DNA of 64,000 bases from Chrysogorgia sp. JL179-B06 (taxonomy: Eukaryota > Cnidaria > Anthozoa > Scleralcyonacea > Chrysogorgiidae): positions 3,073,001-3,137,000 of the forward strand of contig JAYKKM010000337.1 of the NCBI GenBank assembly GCA_035772405.1, in the 5' to 3' direction. Both the position numbers and the translations under genes were made by a program. How positions within the stretch are numbered: position 1 is the stretch's first letter; the number at the start of each line of letters is the position of its first letter. This document shows, in pieces, positions 1 to 11,600 of this stretch. The notes under the pieces were generated by a model. The model was given only the letters and a program-made list of their open reading frames with translations. It had not been told where the DNA came from and did no database searches.

Positions 1-342
1 TGATGTACTAGCTCTACTCCAGCCACTGCAATGGTTACAGAAGTAACGTCATATTAGGAAGCAAGGCTCAGAACAGAAATCATGAATAAATCGATCACGT
101 ATATAAAGGCTCGGTAATGTCCAAGTACTACAGTTTTAAAATTACTATTAACCATGAAGATCTTAGTGACACTATGTTTGACTAACTATTCCATACAGTT
201 TATTAACCAGAGATTTGCGTAAATCTTAAACGTACAATGCATATTAGAGCTCAGCTCAAAATGTGGAGAGCCATATCTCGTAACAAACATTAATAATGAT
301 GATTTTATCTTATCTACTTCAATTCCAACTTAACTTTAATAC

Positions 343-3300
343 CTGAAATTTTCGCCTCTTGTCTGTCTCTTCAGTAAGAATCGTTTCAAATTTGTTTATT
401 TCTTGGTTTATGGTGTCCAGCAATGTGTATAATTCCTTAAAAAGTATGGGTGATTAGATGTGCATCTTATAATGACGACGATAAAGAGACAGTGGTTTAA
501 CTATCAAATGTATTATTACCTGAGCATCTGGAGGATTGTCTATCGTAACCAAACGTATTGCCTTAGCAACAGCTTCTGTTGGACTCTTTAATGGAGATCT
601 GGTTTCCGAATGAAAGAGAGAGAAGAAACTGGCTTCTAGAAGATGAAATGAGAAAAATAGTATGAAATTCTAATATGAAAGAAGTTGTAAAAGGTGTTAC
701 TCTATCATTTTACGAGTTCTTTCATATTAGACAAACTTAATTTTTGTTGTATTTTACTTCGTTTTTTAAATATTTCAGTTTGTTTGATGGTCTCTGCCGT
801 CAGGTGCAGGGTAGAGAATTTTCACTCATTAAAAAATGTCTTATATCTCAGTGATTGCTACGTTTCCAACGTTCATTATCATGAGGAGTTATTATACGCA
901 CATTTTCAAGTAAATTAGTGGAACAAACTTGAAGATGTACTCTCCCTCAGGTGCAGGGTAGAGAATTTTCACTTAAAATATTAGTTCAATCTTCAAGTTA
1001 CTTGAAAATGTGCGTATAATAACTCCTCATGATAATGAACGTTGTCAACTTAGCAATCACTGAGATATAAGACATTTTTTAATGAGTGAAAATTATCTAC
1101 CCTGCACCTGACGTCAGAGACCATCTCATTTACATATCAAACAAACTGAAATATTTCAAAAACGAAGTAAAATACGGAAAAGTTGTAAAAGGTGTTACTC
1201 TATCATTTTACAAGTTTTTTCATATTAGACAAACTTAATTTTTGTTGCCAATGTCCTTTAAGATTGTCTTTGTTAATTAAAATGACTGACGAGATCTACC
1301 TTCACTAAACAGAGTTCCTGTCCGTTGTATAAATTTCTCACAACTCCTCCCAGTACTACTTCCGCTATCTAAAGGATGTTGTGTGCTTCTCTGCTGATTA
1401 CTGGAAGTTGTATTGTCACTTGTAACAACCAATGGTGTGTTAGAAATCAACATTGATTTCTCAGAGTTTTTAGCTATCTCGTTTGATGTTTTCACAGTAG
1501 TAATTCCAGAGGTGTTTTTCAGTAATGATTGAGCTGGAGATCCACCTACAGTGTCCTGGTCTTTTGATACCATTGTTGTATCTTTCTGCTGTGAGGGTTG
1601 TCCAAAAAGGGTTGTCCCTTCAGGATTACCAGATATTATCATAGCAAGAGATTTTTTCAGTAGATCTTCAGGAATGTCTTCCTCTACATTGGCAGAGAAA
1701 TAAAACAAATTCTTGGGTGTTTCTTTTTTTTCAGTCCCCAATAGTCTTCCAGAAGGGATTTTTAACTTGTGTCTTTTAGGAGTTCGTTTTTCCATTCTCT
1801 CAGGTTCTCCTTCAGATGCTGTGTCTGTGCTTGAGTCTCCTCGACCAACCTACAGTACAGGTGAACAAAAGATGTAAGTGGCTTAAAGCTAGTGTCTATC
1901 TCACGTTTGACGATTTTACATATCTGTAATATTTGGGTCTTCCTGAGCAAAATAGGATATACTATATCTTGTCAGCCGAAAATTTCATCTTTGTGTCTTT
2001 TGTTAAAGTTATCGGATGTGATGTCACAAGAAGCATTGTGGCAAGTAACAAATTTAAAGAAAACTGGTTTGGAATGCCTCTTGTGACATCACATTCAGTA
2101 GCTTTAACAGCAAACAACTCCATGAAGATAAAAGTTTCAGCTGACAAGATATATTACGATTTTGCTCAGAAAGACCCAAATATTACGGATATATAAAATC
2201 CCCAGATAGGCACATTAAAAATAGGGAATATGGCAGTTATATTTCTGCATGCCAGATTATTATTCTACACACCTTTTCAAGCGTTTTCAAAACTATCTTC
2301 CTATAAAATAGGAAAGAAATAATTCATTAACAATCTCCCATTAATATTGATCAAATGAATATTTTTTTAAAAATATGAACAATTCTCTCACCTGTTTTCG
2401 TCAAGTGTTTTTAGTTTATTTTCACATTCAGGTCTTTTATCAGCGACAATTGCAATCAAATTATATCGAATGTCGTGGTAGGGTTCTCTAAAAAAGACGT
2501 TTTTCACTAGATTAATGTGCCCGTAAATTGCAAATAATGTCTGACAGTGAATCAGAATCAGACATGAGTTTCCAGATGACTTGGAATACAATTACAATTT
2601 GGAAACTTATTATAACAAAGGATGCTGAAACTTCAAAGGAAATTTACACACTAGATGTGTGAGGTTGATCGTCCAGGTTGTAGTCTTGAGAAAGACTATT
2701 GTTGTCATCTTCAGAGTCAAGTAAAGCGTGTTTGTCAGGTTTGCCTATAGATACGTCGGTTCATTACATCTAATATACGTCTGGTTTGTTACGATTAGTA
2801 ATGAACCAGACGTTTATATAGGCAAACCTGACAAACACGCTTTAATTGACTCTGAAGATGACCACCGCTGAGGCCGTCGAAATGTCAGTCACCAACAAAT
2901 GTCTTTCTCAAGACAGAACAACCTGGATAGTCAACTTCAAAATTTCGGGCTGTGAGCAGGCTACTAATGATACTACACTGATGGACATTCAGACGATGAA
3001 GAATGGATGCCAAATTTGTCAAAGTTTTTGATGGTTGAACTTTTGAAGACATGGTTTTATAGCTTTCATGAAATCAACCCACTTTTTTCTTATTTTTTTA
3101 GCTTTGGCTTATTTGTGCCTCAAGTTTTGATATATTTCATACATACTCTCTCGAACAATTGCGGTCATGCTTACCCACTAGAAATCCCAAGCCTCTCTGT
3201 GATAACTCTTCTAAATTTCTCTGTCCATTCTTCATGATCACCCCAAGGTCCTTGACAAAGAAAAACTCAATTTTACAAAGTTTTCCATGTACTATATGTG

Positions 3301-5543
3301 GAATACATCAATTTTTGAGACAGCTGACCAGTCACAAATAGAATTTCATCACTATTTTTCTTACCATGATCAATGGGAGATGGTTTTAATCCATCCAGTT
3401 CAAACAGTCTCCCATTAATTGGAACATAACTCACAAAATGAAATGTCTCGCCAGTTCGTGTTGTGGATAAGGAGTTTCCTGGTTTATTGTCAGGCCGCAT
3501 TCGATGGATTGGTCTGAGAACAAGATGATAGTTTTTACTTGAGATAAAATGCCCAACACTTTCAATTACTCTTTACCTGATATCAGCAAAGATGTTTATC
3601 CATGCACAGTGAAATTTTTAGTACTGGACTGTGTCTTACCTAGCATGTTTATTATGGACTCTTGCAATTTCTGGAAGATTACCAATAGCATAACCTTTCG
3701 TCTAAAAGCAAACAAGTTTGTCACAATCAAGTTTCTTTCATAGTAGGTTCAAACCATTTACTATACCAGTTACCAGGAGTATCATTAGAAGTGTGAAGTT
3801 GATTGTCCAGGTTGTTGTAGTATTGAGAAAGACTATTGTTGGTGACTGACGATTCAACGGCCTCAGGGTGGTCATCTTCAGAGTCAAGTAAAGCGTGTTT
3901 GTCAGGGTTTGCCTATATATACGCCTGGTTCACTAAGTCATTGTTTGTTTGTGTCATAATTAGTGTGAGTGGGTGTTGCGTCATGCGTTAAGCATGGGCC
4001 AATATTGTTTGTAATCGGTTGTTTGGTGTCAATCAATGTGAAACGTCAGTCACCAACAATAGCCTTTCTCAAGACTACAACAACCTGGATGATCAACTTC
4101 ACACATCTAGTAAGTGGTATGTTGTTTCTCGTGCATCTTTCACACTTGTGTGTTTTTCAAAAGAGCTCAAATTCTGCTTGCCCTTTGGATTGATACAAAT
4201 AGAAATTTATATACAAGTTTTTATTCATTTATATGACTGTTGTAATAGTCTTTATCACCTCAGGATCAAATCCTTTGGTGTATTGCTTCAGTTTTCTCAA
4301 TGTTTCACCAGGATCTAATTCATCACAATTTAGTATGACACTAAGAAGGGCATGGGTGGCACAGGAGTTTGGTATTATCTAAAAAGAAAAATAATGAAAC
4401 AATTAGTTATAACTGAATGACACATTGTTTTCCCATAACACAAATTTTTGATAATGTTTTGAAAGTTATTATACCTGCTGGGCAAAGAACATGTTGTTGA
4501 CAATCTTATCATCTTCAACAAAAGCCTCATCAAGAGGGGCAACTTTTCTACGTGAACGACGTTCTTCAATCCATTTGAACAGAAAGACAAACCCATAAAC
4601 ATGCCTAGTGAACAGCAGATGAATAACTAATATGAATGGAGTTATATATTAATGAAACTGGCCTTTGCTTATGGCATTAATAAATCTGGTATTGTTAATG
4701 TCACATTAACAATGTCAATGTACACCAGCCTTTTAGTGTTTTTCATTCATATTGCTAAAAAACTTGAATGTCATTTGAAATAAGTTTTAACCTACCCTTT
4801 AATCGGCTTTGATAAATCATAAATCTCATCTACTTGTACACCATGAACACCTGAAGAAAAGTTAAGCAATATAGTACAAAATAATATGCACTGGATTGTT
4901 TGACATGTGACCATAATATGTAGTCACAAGGATCACAAGTGGTGGTGAGTGTGGCAGTCACTATCAGCCCTGCTGAGAGGGGGGGGGGGGGAACGGCCCG
5001 GGCCAAATAAGGGGCCCAAAACAATAACCATCATGCAAATCCTACACATAGAATGAAGCTTCTAGGGCATTTAGGAAGGTGGGGTTATGGTCTTTCACTG
5101 GCCCTGCACCTATCTTGGCTCTCGGGGGCCTTGGTCACTATCCCATGGTCATAAGTCAAGGAGAGATTGTGTACGTGTCTAAGATAAATTTTGTGGGGGT
5201 CTACCTGGCTTGGGGTCTGTGTCAGAGGTCTGGATAACACTGCCTATAATTTTTTTTACTTGAATATCATGATTTTAAATTAGCACAGTTTGTTTGCAAT
5301 ACTACTCCATTCAACATTAAACTGTTGAAGAGATTATTAGATTATAGAGATGTCAAATATAAAATTGTATAATTTAATGCATTTCATACCAAATTCTTCA
5401 ACTAACAAAAGAAATACTCCTGTTGAGAAAAAAAGAAACAATTATATTTATGGTAGGAGCTATTAATTTGGATATACAATGTAGATATGAAAGAAAATTT
5501 TACCTGGATCACTTTCCAACTCAAACCATCCTCGTGCCGCCAT
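343..5543 (-). CDS. BAP1: BAP1/Calypso-type ubiquitin C-terminal hydrolase (3' end outside window)
   Basis: Nuclear deubiquitinase of the Polycomb PR-DUB complex, which removes ubiquitin from histone H2A with an ASX partner (family knowledge). Coding exons, gene order: 5504-5543, 5390-5419, 4796-4850, 4475-4604, 4259-4378, 3640-3701, 3365-3513, 3175-3250, 2392-2487, 2273-2300, 1300-1849, 520-632, 343-435. All have GT-AG borders and matching phases, giving 514 codons. The protein starts [14 protein letters not shown]. The UCH domain covers about residues 1-220: catalytic Cys91 in NSCATHAL, His171 in FHFVSYVP and Asp186 in LFELDGLK (human C91, H169, D184). GPWGDHEEW and [11 protein letters not shown] follow. 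The middle is Ser/Thr-rich and keeps the human-like STDTASE motif. The last visible exon ([15 protein letters not shown]) starts the C-terminal ASX-binding/ULD helix region. The basic C-terminus lies beyond base 1. Repeats sit inside the introns. Confidence 0.95.
677..1250. repeat. Long palindromic repeat, family A, copy 1
   Basis: Two inverted arms share motifs such as TCTCAGTGATTGCTA and TGCAGGGTAGAGAATTTTC. The palindrome is flanked by a direct repeat of about 65 bp (683-745 and 1181-1247) containing AAAAGGTGTTACTCTATC. A second copy is at 44396-44836. It lies in a BAP1 intron. Confidence 0.8.
1905..2197. repeat. Palindromic MITE-like repeat, family B, copy 1
   Basis: The ends mirror each other (AATATTTGGGTCTTCCTGAG and its complement), and the interior carries GATGTCACAAGAGGCATT in both orientations. 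Other copies are at 15640-15912 and 54978-55282. It lies in a BAP1 intron. Confidence 0.85.
2652..2945. repeat. Inverted-repeat element, family C, copy 1
   Basis: The arms contain TAGATGTGTGAAGTTGATCG, AGTCTTGAGAAAGACTA, GACGTTTCGACGGCC and AAAGCGTGTTTGTCAGG, first one way and then reversed. Further copies are at 3788-4111, 6627-6906, 15168-15357, 16113-16378, 21583-21806 and 47921-48014. Confidence 0.85.
3788..4111. repeat. Inverted-repeat element, family C, copy 2
   Basis: Same family as 2652-2945. It lies between BAP1 exons 5 and 6 and has both arms. Confidence 0.85.
4955..5160. repeat. GC-rich dispersed repeat, family E
   Basis: Contains a run of G, GGCCCGGGCC, TAGAATGAAGCTTCTAGGG and GGTGGGGTTATGGTCTTTCA. 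Related copies are at 8210-8335, 50785-50945 and 51785-51955. It lies in a BAP1 intron. Confidence 0.7.
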
Positions 5544-5547
5544 TTTG
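5536..5547 (-). promoter_or_regulatory. YY1/TISU-like element on the BAP1 start codon
   Basis: The minus strand reads CAAAATGGCGGC across the BAP1 ATG. This contains the YY1 core AAAATGGCGGC. It differs by one base from the TISU consensus (SAASATGGCGGC), which directs initiation on very short 5' UTRs. Assigning function is inference. Confidence 0.5.
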
Positions 5548-7073
5548 AATAATTGTTTATCAAAGTAAACTGGTCAGCGGATGAAAGCGCCAAAACCGGG
5601 GGGGAAGACATTTTAAAATAGTTTGTTTATTATTGTTTTTCGGAGTTTTGTCAACATACGAAAGTATTTACTGTATATATTTCTTGGCAAGCAAGTTCTC
5701 CATCTTTCGTCGAAGGTTAGAAAGGAAATGGTAAGTCATATTATTAAGAACGTATGGATATGGTCTTTGTTGATAAAATGAGAAAGTTTCTACTTGGCAT
5801 ACCATATGGCATGTGCTTTTTCTGTTTATAATTTGCTTGTGTTATTGCTGTAGTGGATATGTTAATGAACATTATATTTGAGTATAAACAGAAGTTCACG
5901 TTAATGTAATATTTTTAAACATGATAAGATGCAGAGTAGAGCTGTAGAGCCAGAGTCCAGACTGGAACAAATAGATTGATAAAATGCAACGCGCGCTTGT
6001 GTTCATGTGTTTACATTTGGCATTTTATTAAAAAACGTAATAACCTAATGAATATTAAATCAGGTATGTCTTCTTACAACAGAAGGAGAATATGACTATT
6101 TAAACCAATGATTGTTCAGATGTTAATGGTATAAACAACAAACAAATTTTGTTACAGCACCTGAAAAAAAGGCTGCCACTGAGTGTGCACTGTGCAGTGT
6201 ATTTCCCTGAGACTGATCCTTTAATATGGGCTTTTACTACATTCCGGGTGTTCTTTGTCAGTACAATCTCTCATTTTATCCCACCTCTCACGGATACTAA
6301 AAAAGATTGTCCAGAAGACGATTGCTTGCGGGCGCTGACAAAGAATGCCTGGGATGTAGTAAACCCCTTTAATATGTTAGGCCTTGGCAACTACAAGCAA
6401 GACTACTGTACCTCATACTGATATGCATTTGCTGTGTGCCCAGGCCTTCTTATTGGTCTCTAAACATTTCTTATAGTATTGGTCCTAGATAGAAGTTGTT
6501 TTAAAAACATGTCAGTTCACCTTTGATGATCATTTCCTTATACTTGGTTAACCACTGATATTATTAGGAGAAGTTAGATGCTGATCACTCCTGGGGTATA
6601 AAGGGTTACTGTAATATAAGGGTTAGTAGATGTGTGAAGTTGATTGTCCACATTGTTGTAGTCTTGAGAAAGACTACCTGTATTGTTGGTGACTGACGTT
6701 TCGACGGCATCAGCGGTAGTCATCTGCAAAGTCAAGTAAAAGCGCGTCTGTCAGGGTTTGCATGCCTATATATACATCGTGCCTATACAAACACGCTTTA
6801 CTTGACTCTGAAGATGACCGCCAATGAGGCCGTTGAAACGTCAGTCACCAACAATAGTCTTTCTCAAGACTACAACAACCAGGAAAGTTAAAACTTCACA
6901 CATCTAATGATACTCCCAGGCTCAAACCATTTACTCTATAAGGGTTAGTAATGTATTAGTTTATTACCATCCAAGCTTTGAGTATAACTGCTGACATTTT
7001 TAGGTACAGGGCAAACAAAATGGTCAACATAAAACAAGGTTTTAGATTTTGATTTAAAATTACCAAATGCAGA
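5544..7073. other. BAP1-MOV10L1 divergent intergenic region
   Basis: A plausible 5' UTR exon for MOV10L1 ends at 5730 (AAATG, then donor GTAAGT). A pyrimidine-rich acceptor (acatttttag) lies near 7003, so an untranslated first exon about 1.3 kb upstream is possible. The ATG at 5728 leads only to a short uORF when spliced there. The rest is repeat. Bases 6226-6330 resemble 50130-50220, 6440-6600 resembles 62690-62850, and one copy of the inverted-repeat family with GACGTTTCGACGGC is at 6627-6906. The 90-codon ORF at 6149-6421 overlaps these repeats and is not called. Confidence 0.4.
6627..6906. repeat. Inverted-repeat element, family C, copy 3
   Basis: Same motifs as 2652-2945, with both arms, upstream of MOV10L1. 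Confidence 0.8.
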
Positions 7074-8608
7074 ATGTTTGGAATAGTGTCAAGGTTTCTT
7101 GGTCAATTTTGGGAAGGTTTGTTACCTGAAGAAAACAAAAATACTGAGGCTAAAGAAAAGAAAGAATTATTGGCTGCAGGAACCAAGGAACATTGCCTAA
7201 CAAAGTCAGAAAACCTTCGCAAATGCTTTTCAGGAAAAGTAACTAAACTGTATGATGACTCTGGAATGATTGACGAAGAAGTATTCTTTAAGTTTGAGGA
7301 TGTTATTGGTGGGATAAGACCAAAATTAAACACAGAGGTCCACGTGGAAGCCAGGAGGGAGAGTTTGGAAGATGCATGGCGAGCTGACCGTGTGGAAGTC
7401 CTTATTACTGACTGGAATAGTTTTGGTGAAGAGGGAACCCTTGAGGTGCTCATTGGAGAAGTTACAGAAACTACAGGAGATAACTTTATTGTTAATTATG
7501 ATACATTCTGTAACCTGTCTTGTGTGACTGTGGGGTATGTAGTTTGTAAAGGGGACTGGGTTAGAGTGGAACTAATAAGAGAAAGGGGGGTTGTGTGTGA
7601 GATCAAAAGTGTTGGACCACTGCGAGAGAAAACTATCACTGGTTCCATCACATCAGTCAACCAAGGACATGGTTACATCAATACAGACATATTCTTCTCA
7701 ATTGGGGCATGTCAGAGGAACTATGTTCCTAGAAAGGGACATAATGTTTTAGTTACAGCCATTGAATCAAACCAAGGGAACTGCAAGTGGAGAGCTTTAA
7801 GGATTGAACCAAGGATACCAAACAAAGGACAAAGGTGAGGTCATTGTTGCCATAGTTACTTTCCTTATTCTACCATATCCTTTATCCCTGCTCCTTCATG
7901 AAATGTATTGTGAATTAATGGCCTTTCTAAATTAAATTATCACTCAAGTAACTTCTTGAAATTGGCTTTTAGAGACCTGACAAGGACTGGTCCACTTCTA
8001 GAAAGTAAATTCATAAAAGAACTTGTTTGTGATAAGCAAGGTGTGATGATTACAGATGAAGTAAACTTTGGTGATGTTACCATTGGAGAAGTACAAGAGA
8101 AAGTTGTTTGTATCAGGTGATGTTTTGGACATTTATGGTAGATAGAAATATTGTAAATGGAGGAATGGAGAATTAAGAAGGGGAGGGAAGAGATGGATGG
8201 ATGGAAGAAGGGCAGCCCTGCCGAGAGGAGGGGGGTTAGCCGGGGCAACTACCCCAGGGCCCAGTAGAAGGCTTGTGAAAGACCATAACCCCACCTTCCC
8301 CTGGGCCTAACTTTGCCTCTCGGCGGCCCTGAAGAAGGGTGGATGATCGATGCATGGTTTTGGTTTGATAATATTATATGTAAGCTTGAACTGTTTTTGT
8401 TGTGGTCTTTATTTTAGAAATGGTGGAGAGAGTATGGTAGTATTAAAGTCTGTTGATGGCTTTACTGATGACAGTGTCTTTAGCATAGAACTGACAGAGA
8501 AATTAAATCTAGTTGGTAAACAGGCTTTGGATATTCATATTAGTCCTCAGAGTATATTGCAATTAAAGACCAAGGTTAATTCAAGGTAAACTTTAAGTCT
8601 TTGACTTC

Positions 8609-8671
<63 letters not shown>

Positions 8672-11600
8672 TACTGTAGGTCAATCTTACAAATGGGGTG
8701 TTCAATGTGTACATATATTCCTTTTTGAAAGACTTTTAGGTGAAATGAGTCAACTTGTTGTTTTCAACTTTGGTGTATTTCAAATTGGTCGTTATTTTGT
8801 GGTTAATGTGCAAGATGTTCAACAACGCTTTTTGAATGCCAAAACACCATTTCACAAACGAAAGTTTGTTGATCAAAAGAATGCTTTAATGAAAGTGGTT
8901 AACATGAGAAATGGCCAACAGTGGGTGATACCAGGGGAAAGGCCAATGTTTAAGTAAGTTTAGTTTTATGCACTCTTTGTTCAACTTAATATAAAGTCAA
9001 ATTTTGGAAATAGTTCTGCAATGTTTATTTGTTCCTTTTTCTGACAGAATGAAAGTACAGTACAATGCCTTTTTTGTTTACTAGACAAACCACCATCAAT
9101 TTTTCTTCTAAATTGAAGCATTATGAAATTCCAATGACCTTGAGACAATATATTTTGGACAAATTGGATCTCTGTTGTCATGTACCCAGTTTGATTGAGG
9201 TGAGCTTGTTTATCTTGATACATAGCCTGTGCACATCCGGATGATCTGGTCATGGACATAGATCAAACCTGTACTGGTATAACCTTCTGATTGCTGGTAA
9301 GATGTTCTTACCATTGAGCTACTGAGACTCAGTGGGGCCTCCACAAAAGCGGCGGGCCCATGGCACTTGCCCAAAGTGCCCCCCTTGATCCACCCCTGGA
9401 TTCACCCCTGGATTGATACAGTATCACAACGGGGGTGGGCGGGGAGCGGAGATAAGGCCCTGGGAATGAGGTTGACAGTAATAGTATATGTAGCACCTAT
9501 GTAGCAGTCACTACACACAGTATCAGTGTGTTGCATGTATAAGTGTATAACAATATTAATAAATAATTGTCTCATTATTATTAAAATACATTGCTGAGAA
9601 GGTTACAGATTTTATCCCTATCTGAAACCTTTTCTGAGGATTTGTGTTCCTACATTCACTACAGGATGTATATATATTATATAACTCATTAATAATCTGT
9701 TATTACTTATTTTTAGCCTTTGTCGACGAGGAATTATAAGGAAAAATTCTCTGCCTTTTTACATGCAGAAGAAGTTCAGATGGAACTTGAGATGAGAGAG
9801 TTTGATTTAGAACAGGTTGGTGGCAACTGAAGAAAGTCTCACACTCTCACTATAGTACATATTATATGTACATTGTGTGCAGAACCTGTAACACTCATGT
9901 AACAGTTGCTGATAGATTTTGTATATTCTTGTACAGGTGTCACTCAAGACTGTAGGGGATTTCTTGGGACTTTCTGTCCCTGGCTTGGCCGAGGGTAGAC
10001 CTTCACTTCTTATTGGAGATAGAGTGATATTATCAGTATGTGGTAAGTAATCACTCAGGGAATGCAGGGTGGGAGGGAGGGGGGAGGGAGGAAGGAAGGA
10101 GGGAGGAGGAAGGAAGGATTGGGAAGGGAGGGAGGGAGGAAGGAAGGGAGGGAGGGAGGGAAGGGAGGGAGGGAGGGAAGGGAGGGAGGGAGGGAAGGAT
10201 GGAAGAAATTAAGAGAATATACCAACAAAATTTTTTTTTAAATTTAAGTGTGGTTTTTCCATTCTTAGGAGGTTCCCGTAATACCCCAAAATATGAAGGA
10301 TTTATTCACGAGGTATCTTGGGTATCCAAAAGATTTAAACAAAATTATTAACAATGTTCTGCTATTTTATTCCTTGTGTATTTTAATTTCCCACTCCAGG
10401 TTTTGAATGAGGAAATTTTATTGAAGTTTCATGACGACTTTCACATAACTTATGACATGGATTCCTATGATGTAATGTTCTTTTTTAACAGGTATTAAGG
10501 AGTGGTAAGGACTCAGATAAATGAGTTTTATTGTGTCTCTTACAATTCAAGAGTTAGGTAGTTGCTCCTTTCAGTGTCACAACTTGGATATATTTTTCCT
10601 TAGGACACCACTTAGACGAGCTCATAAAGCAGTAGAGATGGCCAACTATATAGGGGACCAAGGTGAAAAATTATGATCACTATTATAACTTTTTATTGTA
10701 TAATTCGCCTCGGGCAACAATGGCGATCTCGGGCAACAATGGCGATCTCGGGCAACAAATAACAATGGCGATCTCGGACTCGGGCAACAACAGCGATCTC
10801 GGGGCCACTAAACCACTTTTTCATATCTCACTTCACTCTTGAGATATTAAGATTTGTTTAATATGTAAATGATCATACTTATGACATCACAACGCATAAT
10901 GACTTGCATATCTTTACCATTATCACATGGAATCGTTTGATGATTTGCATATTTGATGTCATTGGATACATCCACGCACATGCACCTGCGTTTCAAGTGA
11001 TTTCACTACATAATCTCAAGGATATATAAGCATTTTCAATAAGTCATTATGCAGTGTGATGTCATAAGTATGATCATTTACATATTAGACAAATCTTAAT
11101 ATTGAGATATGAAAAAGTTGTAAATGGTTAGTCTTTATAGTTTCAAGAGTTCTTTCAAACAAAAGAGTTATTTTAAACTGCATTTTTCATTGCATCATTA
11201 TTTATATGCCTAAGGCTACTTCCGGTGGAATCACGCGATATGATTGGTTAATGTGCGGCCCGCGCTAATGCTGATTTTCTGAGGTTTTGGCGGGAAAATG
11301 TTTGGTCTCTTGAGTCTTGAGCATTGAAAATGCCGAAGAACGAAGTTGCTGCGAGATAAGTGTTGCTTTCTTTAATTTTGTTCACCCAAAAGCACGACGA
11401 ATGTTTCATTCAGGGTGAATACCAACAGCTGCAAACACAAAGCGACCAAGAGGTAAGGTAAAGCAATGAAAACAGCGCTAAAAACAAACTTGAAAATAAA
11501 CTAAAAATCTAAACGTAAAAAGTCATATAATATGCTACTTTTAGCTTCGTTCTTCACGGAAATACTTTCCCGTAAAGACCTTACACTCGGTTAAAGTACT

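Noticed and set aside
6149..6421. 90-codon ORF between BAP1 and MOV10L1
   Set aside because: Its middle matches a dispersed repeat (compare 50130-50220) and it aligns with no family I know.
10040..10351. 103-codon Gly/Glu/Arg ORF
   Set aside because: Translation of the GGGA microsatellite in MOV10L1 intron 7.
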